A stretch of DNA of 6,844 nt, taken from Alphaproteobacteria bacterium UBA1002 (GTDB lineage Bacteria > Pseudomonadota > Alphaproteobacteria > Rickettsiales > UBA998). The translations under genes and the position numbers were made by a program. The stretch spans positions 1-6,844 of the forward strand of contig DBAU01000054.1 in NCBI GenBank assembly GCA_002291845.1. The letters are read 5' to 3'. The notes under the pieces are model-generated. The model did not search any database. It was not told the DNA's origin and was given only the letters and a program-made list of their open reading frames with translations. Positions 1 through 5,128 of this stretch are shown here, piece by piece (the stretch's first letter is position 1; each line of letters opens with the position of its first letter).

Positions 1-1872
1 ATGAAGACGCGCATGCAGCCGATTGGTAATGCATGGGCAAAATTCCCCCGCCTCATCCGTGATCTCTCCCTCGAGCTCGGTAAGAAAATTGATCTCAAAA
101 TGGTTGGCGCCGAGACGGAGCTGGATCGTCAGCTGCTGGAGATGATCAAAGATCCGCTGACGCACATGGTACGTAATTCATGCGATCATGGCTTGGAATC
201 ACCTGAACAGCGTCGTGCAGCGGGAAAATCCCCGACGGGTCAGGTCACGCTCTCTGCCTATCATGAGGGGGGGCACATCATCATCGAAATATCGGACGAT
301 GGTCGCGGTATCAATATTGACCGAATTAAAGAGAAAGCCATCCAGAATGGTTTGGCGACGGAGTCTGATATCGCGCAAATGAGCGATAAACAGATCATGC
401 AATTTATCTTCCGTGCAGGTTTCTCGACGGCTGAGAAAGTAACCAGCGTGTCTGGTCGCGGTGTCGGCATGGATGTGGTGCGCGCCAATATCGAAAAGAT
501 TGGTGGAACAGTCGAACTGGAATCCAAAATGGGGTTCGGTTCTACGTTCCACATTAAAATCCCCCTCACTCTGGCTATTGTCTCGGTATTGATTGTTGAG
601 GCCTCGGGTCAGCGTTTTGCTGTGCCACAAATCAATGTGCTTGAGCTGGTGCGCACCGGGGGGGATAGCGAGACGCGCATGGAGATTATTAATAACTCCC
701 CGGTTCTTAGATTGCGTGATAAGCTCTTGCCCTTGCTTTCACTAAGCCATGTTCTTGGAATGGATGACCATTCAGCAAGTGGCCAGATTGATGAAAAATA
801 TGTCGTGGTGTTGAAGATTGGAACCACAGATTTTGGTCTGATTGTGGATACCATTTACGACACGGAAGAAATTGTCGTGAAGCCGGTTTCCTCGCTCATA
901 AAGCATATCCCTGTCTATTCCGGGAATACGGTGCTGGGCGATGGCAGCGTCATTATGATTCTTGATCCCAATGGGATTATTCGCAATATCGGCGCGGATT
1001 TCCAGAATACACGCAGTGCGATGGCAGACGATCTTGCGGCCCGGCTTGGCTCAGAGAAAATGGTTAATTTCCTTCTGTTTAGAACGCGCAATGGTACGCC
1101 AAAAGCCGTGCCCCTAGAGCTGGTGTCGCGGCTTGAAGAGATTGATGCTTCCACCATCGAATATTCCGACGGTCAGCCCGTTGTTCAGTACCGTGGCGGA
1201 CTGATGACGCTGACAACGTTACAGGATGAGCCCGTGCCTTCAGAAGGCAGCTGTGAGGTAATCGTCTTTAATTATGATAATAAAACGGTTGGCCTACTGG
1301 TGGACGAGATTCTGGACATCACGCTCTGCGAGCCGACAGTCAAGAAAGCAGCTAAGAACAAGCTCTATCTGGGGAGTCTGGTGATGCTTGGAAAATCCAC
1401 CGATGTTGTGGATGTCGGATATTTGCTTTCCCAGGTGCTTGATACGCGAACAGATTTTAATATTGAGGCATTGCTTGGGAGCACGGCCTCACAGGTGAAG
1501 CTTCTTTTCGTTGAAGACAGCATGTTCTTCCGCAGCCTAACCGTGCCATTCCTTAGCGAGGTTGGCTATCAAGTCACCGCGGTGCCCAGTGCCAAAGAAG
1601 CGCTGAATCTACTGGAGCGTCAGAAATTTGATGTTGTGGTAACGGACATTGAAATGCCCGAAATGGATGGTTTCACGCTTACCCGCATGATTCGTGCCAC
1701 GCCAAAGCTTGCCAAATTACCGGTCATTGGTTTCTCCGCCACGATGAACAGTGAAATTGAGCGCTTTAAGCAGGAAAGCCAGATGAATGAGTTTGTGCTT
1801 AAGACGGAGCGCGAAAAACTCATGAAGGCCATCGCTGAGTGCTTGTCTACGCAAATGCAGGAGATTGCCTGA
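1..1872 (+). CDS. cheA: Chemotaxis histidine kinase CheA, hybrid with C-terminal receiver (5' partial)
   Basis: CheA autophosphorylates using ATP under receptor control and passes phosphate to CheY and CheB. The frame is already open at base 1, inside the family motif TRMQPIG at the end of the dimerisation region. The true start, the phosphorylated-histidine (HPt) domain and most of the dimerisation domain therefore lie upstream; the first ATG is not a real start. Numbering from base 1, the ATPase domain shows the N box HMVRNSCDHG (N59, D62, H63), the G1 box DDGRGIN (99-105) and the glycine box SGRGVGMD (151-158). A CheW-like P5 domain spans about 191-335. A second, more divergent CheW-like segment spans about 354-480. 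A receiver spans about 500-620, with acid pair E505/D506, phosphoacceptor D549, S579 and K601, all correctly spaced for an active receiver. The stop overlaps the cheW start by one base. The receiver may act as a phosphate sink or feedback module; that role is inferred. Confidence 0.97.
   Translation: MKTRMQPIGNAWAKFPRLIRDLSLELGKKIDLKMVGAETELDRQLLEMIKDPLTHMVRNSCDHGLESPEQRRAAGKSPTGQVTLSAYHEGGHIIIEISDDGRGINIDRIKEKAIQNGLATESDIAQMSDKQIMQFIFRAGFSTAEKVTSVSGRGVGMDVVRANIEKIGGTVELESKMGFGSTFHIKIPLTLAIVSVLIVEASGQRFAVPQINVLELVRTGGDSETRMEIINNSPVLRLRDKLLPLLSLSHVLGMDDHSASGQIDEKYVVVLKIGTTDFGLIVDTIYDTEEIVVKPVSSLIKHIPVYSGNTVLGDGSVIMILDPNGIIRNIGADFQNTRSAMADDLAARLGSEKMVNFLLFRTRNGTPKAVPLELVSRLEEIDASTIEYSDGQPVVQYRGGLMTLTTLQDEPVPSEGSCEVIVFNYDNKTVGLLVDEILDITLCEPTVKKAAKNKLYLGSLVMLGKSTDVVDVGYLLSQVLDTRTDFNIEALLGSTASQVKLLFVEDSMFFRSLTVPFLSEVGYQVTAVPSAKEALNLLERQKFDVVVTDIEMPEMDGFTLTRMIRATPKLAKLPVIGFSATMNSEIERFKQESQMNEFVLKTEREKLMKAIAECLSTQMQEIA
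1859..1864 (+). promoter_or_regulatory. Ribosome binding site of cheW
   Basis: The hexamer AGGAGA sits inside the last codons of cheA, seven bases before the ATG at 1872. It fixes the cheW start there rather than at the in-frame upstream codon at 1839, which lies within cheA coding sequence. Confidence 0.75.
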
Positions 1873-2363
1873 TGTCTACGGCCTTACAGACCACTAGCGG
1901 TGCCAATAGTCTGTCCCCCCTGATGACAGCAGGTGGCGCAGCGCAAAGCTTTGTCACTATGCGGGTTGCGGGTCAGTTGTTTGGTGCCTCTGTGATGATG
2001 GTGCAGGATGTTCTGCGTGCCCAGATGATTGCTTCAATCCCGCTGGCCCCTCGAGAGATCGCCGGCTCCTTAAATTTACGCGGCCGTATCGTGACCGTCA
2101 TTGATCTGCGGGCCCGGCTTGGACTTCCACCGGTCGAAGATCCCAAAAGCGTAATGCACGCCGTGGTTGAGCACCATGAGGAATTATGCAGCCTTATGGT
2201 CGATAGCGTGGGGGATGTTCTCAACCTGCCGCTTGCTCAAATTGAAAAGGCTCCCGCCAATCTTGAGCCCTTGTGGAAAGAGATTGCTGCAGGGGTTCAC
2301 CGGCTTGAGAATGAGCTGCTCATCTTGCTGGATATTCAGTCAATCTTAACATTTAAATCATAA
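1872..2363 (+). CDS. cheW: Chemotaxis adaptor protein CheW
   Basis: CheW is the cytoplasmic scaffold that links CheA (through its P5 domain) to the tips of chemoreceptors. The product is 163 residues, the usual size for a single-domain CheW. The first 25 or so residues are a Ser/Ala/Gly-rich leader. The fold then begins at FVTMRVAGQLFGASV and includes the family signature NLRGRIVTVIDLR, followed by the typical LMVDSVGDVL strand and helix. The start at 1872 is chosen because the ATG overlaps the cheA stop (TGATG) and has a strong ribosome binding site at 1859-1864. The overlap implies translational coupling, which would keep kinase and adaptor in proportion. Nothing is missing or broken. Another single-domain CheW-like coupling protein is the only alternative, and it would have the same role. 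Confidence 0.95.
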   Translation: MSTALQTTSGANSLSPLMTAGGAAQSFVTMRVAGQLFGASVMMVQDVLRAQMIASIPLAPREIAGSLNLRGRIVTVIDLRARLGLPPVEDPKSVMHAVVEHHEELCSLMVDSVGDVLNLPLAQIEKAPANLEPLWKEIAAGVHRLENELLILLDIQSILTFKS

Positions 2364-2386
2364 ACTGCTTAAGTCTTTACCTGACT

Positions 2387-2394
2387 AGGAAGAG
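2387..2394 (+). promoter_or_regulatory. Ribosome binding site of cheY
   Basis: AGGAAGAG lies nine bases before the cheY ATG in the 40-base gap after cheW, the widest gap inside the Che gene run. An in-frame TAG at 2401-2403 directly precedes the ATG, so the cheY start cannot lie further upstream. No convincing promoter or terminator was seen in this gap. Confidence 0.65.
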
Positions 2395-2403
2395 TTGCTC
2401 TAG

Positions 2404-2772
2404 ATGAAAATCTGTATGGTTGTTGACGATTCAAAAATCGTGCGCAAAGTCACGCGCCGCATGATGGAATCGCTCGGTTATACCGTGTGTGAGGCAGAGC
2501 ATGGCCAGCAGGCACTGGAGGTTTTTACGCAGCAGCAACCGTCCATTATTCTTCTCGATTGGCATATGCCAGTGATGGATGGGTTGGCATTTATCAAGCA
2601 ACTTCGCGGCTCCGTAGAAGGGGGTGATAAGCCAACGGTGATTTTCTGCACTACGGAAACAGAAATTCAGAATATTCAGGAAGCCATTGTGGCGGGCGCG
2701 AATGAATATGTCATGAAACCATTCGATGAAGAGATCCTGAAGGGCAAGCTGGCGCAGCTTGGTATCCTTTGA
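2404..2772 (+). CDS. cheY: Chemotaxis response regulator CheY, single receiver domain
   Basis: CheY receives phosphate from CheA and, in flagellated bacteria, binds the motor switch to change its rotation. The product is 122 residues, consisting of one receiver domain and no output domain. The active site is complete: acid pair D8/D9 in MVVDDSK, phosphoacceptor D52 in LLDWHMPVMDG, T83 in FCTTE, and K105 in YVMKPF. The aromatic switch residue is Y102. The start is fixed by an in-frame stop codon immediately before the ATG and by the upstream AGGAAGAG. The gene lies between cheW and cheB, as in alphaproteobacterial cheA-W-Y-B-R clusters. Because CheA carries its own receiver, there are at least three receiver domains in this operon (CheA, CheY, CheB) that could compete for phosphate. 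Whether this CheY is the motor-binding one or a sink cannot be told from sequence alone. Confidence 0.95.
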   Translation: MKICMVVDDSKIVRKVTRRMMESLGYTVCEAEHGQQALEVFTQQQPSIILLDWHMPVMDGLAFIKQLRGSVEGGDKPTVIFCTTETEIQNIQEAIVAGANEYVMKPFDEEILKGKLAQLGIL

Positions 2773-2779
2773 GTTCTCT

Positions 2780-3949
2780 ATGATGTCTGCGCCTCAACCA
2801 CCGCCTTTGCGTATCATGATTGTGGATGACTCAGCGATTGTACGCGGCATGCTTACCCGTCGTCTGGCCGAGCATAGTGATTTTACGATAGCATTGACGG
2901 CTGTTGATGGCCAAATGGCAGTGGAAGAAATCCGCAAACAGCCCATTGATGTGGTCGTGCTGGATCTTGAAATGCCAAGAATGGATGGATTCGCCGCGTT
3001 ACCAGAATTACGGCGGCTGGCTCCGCAAAGTAAGATCATCATCTCATCCAGTCTGACGGAGCGAAATGCAGATGCCGCGATCCGTGCGCTGGCCATGGGA
3101 GCAAATGACTATGTTGCAAAGCCTTCAACACGGCAGGACCGTCAGCAAGCTGACCGATACTATGACGAGATTGTTGAAAAAATTCGCGCTCTAACTGGCC
3201 GCCCCGCTCCGGCGGCAACGTCTGTTGTTGCCCCGGCAACGGCGGGGGCAGAGCCCGCGGCTACACGCCCTTCCTCCGCGGCTCGTTCCGCGTCGCCGCG
3301 TCCTGTGAATGTGGCAGGAGAATTAGCCGAGGGTGTCGCGTCTTTACCGGCGCAGCTCGTCCCCTCGCAACGCCCGCAGGCACTTGCCGTCGCATCATCC
3401 ACCGGGGGGCCTCAGGCGCTGCTTCAAGTTTTTGGCGAGTTGCGCCAGTCGCTTCCCGTGCCGGTCTTCATTACCCAGCACATGCCGCCCACCTTCACAT
3501 CTATTCTGGCCAAGCATATCCAACAAGCCAGCGGGTTTGATTGCAAGGAAGCTGAGGATGGGCAGTTGGCGTTACCTGGCTCACTCTATATTGCACCCGG
3601 TGATTACCATATGCGATTGCGTAAGGATGCCGAGGGTGTGCGCGTGCATTTATCGCAAGATCCGCCGATTAACTACTGTCGTCCCGCGGCGGATCCAATG
3701 ATCGCCTCGCTGGTAGATGTGTATGGTAGTCGTCTCCTTCTGCTGGTGCTGACCGGGATGGGGCAGGATGGTGCTGAGGGTGCAAGGCTGGTTTCGCAAG
3801 CAGGCGGGACCGTGGTGGCGCAGGACAAAGCCACTAGCACTGTTTGGGGTATGCCCAAGGCGGTCGCCGAGCAGGGCTATTGCAAAGGTTTGCTTTCTCT
3901 GCCAAATTTCAGCCAGTATCTGCAGCTGGTCTTTGGGGGAGGTCGCTAA
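2780..3949 (+). CDS. cheB: Chemotaxis protein-glutamate methylesterase/deamidase CheB
   Basis: CheB removes methyl groups from receptor glutamates and deamidates receptor glutamines, which resets receptor sensitivity; phosphorylation by CheA activates it. The 389-residue product starts with a receiver at about 10-135, with acid pair D16/D17, phosphoacceptor D62 in VLDLEMP, and K114. An Ala/Pro/Ser-rich linker covers about 141-198 and is longer than in compact CheB proteins. The methylesterase domain covers about 200-385, with the catalytic triad apparently intact: S207 in ASSTGG, H234 in QHMPP and D330 in GMGQDGAEG. Two adjacent ATGs (2780 and 2783) are both possible starts. The in-frame TTG at 2759 lies inside cheY and is less likely. 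The ribosome binding site is poor (only GAG at 2771-2773), so expression may depend on ribosomes finishing cheY 7 bases upstream. The stop overlaps the cheR start by one base. Confidence 0.96.
   Translation: MMSAPQPPPLRIMIVDDSAIVRGMLTRRLAEHSDFTIALTAVDGQMAVEEIRKQPIDVVVLDLEMPRMDGFAALPELRRLAPQSKIIISSSLTERNADAAIRALAMGANDYVAKPSTRQDRQQADRYYDEIVEKIRALTGRPAPAATSVVAPATAGAEPAATRPSSAARSASPRPVNVAGELAEGVASLPAQLVPSQRPQALAVASSTGGPQALLQVFGELRQSLPVPVFITQHMPPTFTSILAKHIQQASGFDCKEAEDGQLALPGSLYIAPGDYHMRLRKDAEGVRVHLSQDPPINYCRPAADPMIASLVDVYGSRLLLLVLTGMGQDGAEGARLVSQAGGTVVAQDKATSTVWGMPKAVAEQGYCKGLLSLPNFSQYLQLVFGGGR
3935..3942 (+). promoter_or_regulatory. Ribosome binding site of cheR
   Basis: GGGGGAGG within the last codons of cheB, six bases before the ATG at 3949. 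It supports that start over the in-frame upstream ATG at 3844, which lies deep inside the cheB methylesterase domain. Confidence 0.75.
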
Positions 3950-4764
3950 TGCTTCCCACTGATTTCCAATTTATTGCCGATCTTCTGAAACAGCGCTCTG
4001 GCTTAGCACTCACGCCTGATAAGGAATATTTGCTTGAGACGCGGCTGCAACCGATTGCTCGTCAGCGAGGATGCGCCGATCTGGATGCGCTGATTGCACT
4101 CCTTCGCCGCTCCACGTTTGATGAAGGGCTTTTGCGTGAAATTACGGAAGCGATGACGACCAATGAGTCGATGTTTTTCCGTGACACCAAGCCGTTTGAC
4201 CAGCTGCGTGATGTGGTGATCCCCCGCGTGCGGGAGCGTAAGCCTGGTGGACGGATGCGTATCTGGAGCGCAGCCTGCTCCAATGGTCAAGAGCCGTATT
4301 CCATTGCAATGACCCTCCTCGAGCAGCGTGCGCATATGGCAGGTATGACCTCGGAGATTCTGGCCACCGATTTGGATACTCAAGTATTGGCGCGGGCACA
4401 AGAAGGGGTCTACACGCAGTTTGAAGTGCAGCGTGGGATGCCCATCACCCTCTTACTGAAGTATTTTTCACAGAAAGATAACAACCAGTGGCGCATCAAA
4501 GATGAGGTGCGAGCAGGCATTAGCTTTCGTTCTCACAACCTGCTGATGCCCGCCGTTGGCATGGGTCGCTTTGATGCCATCTTCTGTCGTAACGTACTGA
4601 TATATTTTGACGAAGAAACGAAGTGTAAAGTCCTCACCCGCTTGGCCGATGTGCTGGAGCCTCATGGGCTATTATTCCTTGGTGCAGCCGAGACGGTTAT
4701 TTCCTTCAGTGATCGTTTTCGTCCCTTGACGGAGCATCGGGGGATGTTTGAACTGAAGACGTAG
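3949..4764 (+). CDS. cheR: Chemotaxis protein-glutamate O-methyltransferase CheR
   Basis: CheR transfers a methyl group from S-adenosylmethionine to receptor glutamates and opposes CheB in adaptation. The 271-residue product has the usual length and layout. An N-terminal helical domain (about 1-75) recognises the receptor methylation region and ends in the conserved TTNESMFFRD (70-79). The methyltransferase domain follows, with the SAM-binding loop SAACSNGQEPYS (107-118), an acidic motif at ATDLD (D141) and the family signature FCRNVLIYFD (212-221). The segment at about 155-190 corresponds to the small beta subdomain that in some CheRs docks to a receptor tail peptide. The ATG overlaps the cheB stop (TAATG) and has a strong ribosome binding site, so the two adaptation enzymes are probably translated in a coupled manner. 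No fused repeat or extra domain is present. Confidence 0.97.
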   Translation: MLPTDFQFIADLLKQRSGLALTPDKEYLLETRLQPIARQRGCADLDALIALLRRSTFDEGLLREITEAMTTNESMFFRDTKPFDQLRDVVIPRVRERKPGGRMRIWSAACSNGQEPYSIAMTLLEQRAHMAGMTSEILATDLDTQVLARAQEGVYTQFEVQRGMPITLLLKYFSQKDNNQWRIKDEVRAGISFRSHNLLMPAVGMGRFDAIFCRNVLIYFDEETKCKVLTRLADVLEPHGLLFLGAAETVISFSDRFRPLTEHRGMFELKT

Positions 4765-4770
4765 CGCGGG

Positions 4771-4804
4771 CTGTCATAATGCGGTAACATAATTTTCATA
4801 TAAT
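4771..4804 (+). promoter_or_regulatory. Possible promoter ahead of the DUF2610-like gene
   Basis: The 62-base gap between the cheR stop and the next ATG is AT-rich and holds an exact TATAAT at 4799-4804, 22 bases before the ATG at 4827. The best -35-like hexamer is CTGTCA at 4771-4776 (4 of 6 matches to TTGACA), but the spacer of 22 is too long for a standard sigma-70 promoter. The -10 is therefore good and the -35 poor. No hairpin-plus-T-run terminator was found in the gap, so read-through from the che operon is also possible. Confidence 0.35.
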
Positions 4805-4813
4805 TCAGCACAA

Positions 4814-4818
4814 AGAGG
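4814..4818 (+). promoter_or_regulatory. Ribosome binding site of the DUF2610-like gene
   Basis: AGAGG lies eight bases before the ATG at 4827 but only two bases before the in-frame GTG at 4821. The spacing therefore favours the ATG as start. Confidence 0.6.
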
Positions 4819-4826
4819 CAGTGCTC

Positions 4827-5102
4827 ATGAAGCGTTTTACCGTTCCCTGTGATTTTGGCGGCCAGAAGCATCCCTTTCACGTGTATATTGGTGAGCCACA
4901 CCCCAAAAAGCATCCGCTGCAAAATCAGGCCGCGTGGCTTTCCAGTGAGCGTGGGGGAACCATTCCGCAAGATGTAATGGATAGCTTTGAAAAACTGTTC
5001 AAGATCGCGCAGGAAAACAATGTCTCCTTTGAAGATCTTTGTGTGTATGCGCTTGGTAATGCTGCGGCTGGAAACAATGGCGCCGCACCTGCGCAGACAT
5101 AG
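4827..5102 (+). CDS. DUF2610-family small protein of unknown function
   Basis: A 91-residue soluble protein with no signal peptide or membrane segment. It begins MKRFTVPCDFGGQKHPF, continues with a short strand-like region (HVYIGEPHPKKHPLQNQA) and the motif WLSSERGGTIPQDVMDSF, then a helix-rich part ending in NNVSFEDLCVYAL. The last dozen residues are a flexible Ala/Asn/Gly tail. From memory this pattern matches the DUF2610 family, found in Rickettsiales and other alphaproteobacteria, whose function is not established; that match was not checked by a search. The start is the ATG with a well-spaced AGAGG rather than the GTG two codons upstream. The gene follows cheR after 62 bases and precedes a large unknown gene by 26 bases. 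A shared transcript with either neighbour is plausible, but a role in chemotaxis is not shown by the sequence. Confidence 0.82.
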   Translation: MKRFTVPCDFGGQKHPFHVYIGEPHPKKHPLQNQAAWLSSERGGTIPQDVMDSFEKLFKIAQENNVSFEDLCVYALGNAAAGNNGAAPAQT

Positions 5103-5114
5103 TACCACCCTTAC

Positions 5115-5124
5115 AAGGTATAAT
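5115..5124 (+). promoter_or_regulatory. Ribosome binding site overlapping region with a TATAAT hexamer
   Basis: AAGG at 5115-5118 lies ten bases before the ATG at 5129 and is the only ribosome-binding-like sequence in the 26-base gap. It is followed directly by an exact TATAAT at 5119-5124, ending four bases before the ATG. As a promoter this would start transcription at or just after the start codon, with only a weak -35-like CAGACA at 5094-5099 and a 19-base spacer. Translation from an upstream message through the AAGG is the simpler reading. Confidence 0.4.
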
Positions 5125-5128
5125 TTCC

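Noticed and set aside
199..630. 143-codon minus-strand open frame opposite cheA
   Set aside because: It lies wholly opposite the conserved CheA ATPase motifs, and its translation shows no domain.
1839..1871. Upstream in-frame start that would lengthen CheW by 11 residues
   Set aside because: It lies in the last cheA codons without a ribosome binding site, while AGGAGA is well placed for the ATG at 1872.
2391..2401. Small inverted repeat (AGAG-TTG-CTCT) before cheY
   Set aside because: The stem is only four pairs with no following T run. It overlaps the ribosome binding region and is too weak to call a terminator or operator.
3844..3948. Upstream in-frame ATG that would lengthen CheR by 35 residues
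   Set aside because: The extension lies inside the cheB esterase domain and has no counterpart in CheR. The ATG at 3949 has a strong ribosome binding site and gives the usual N-terminus.
4003..4401. 132-codon minus-strand open frame opposite cheR
   Set aside because: It is a shadow of the conserved CheR coding sequence with no ribosome binding site or motif of its own.
4765..4826. Possible terminator after cheR
   Set aside because: No stable GC-rich hairpin followed by a T run could be found in this gap.
4662..5108. 148-codon open frame on the minus strand across the DUF2610-like gene
   Set aside because: It covers the end of cheR and all of a plus-strand gene with a recognisable conserved pattern and a ribosome binding site. 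Its own translation shows no family motif.
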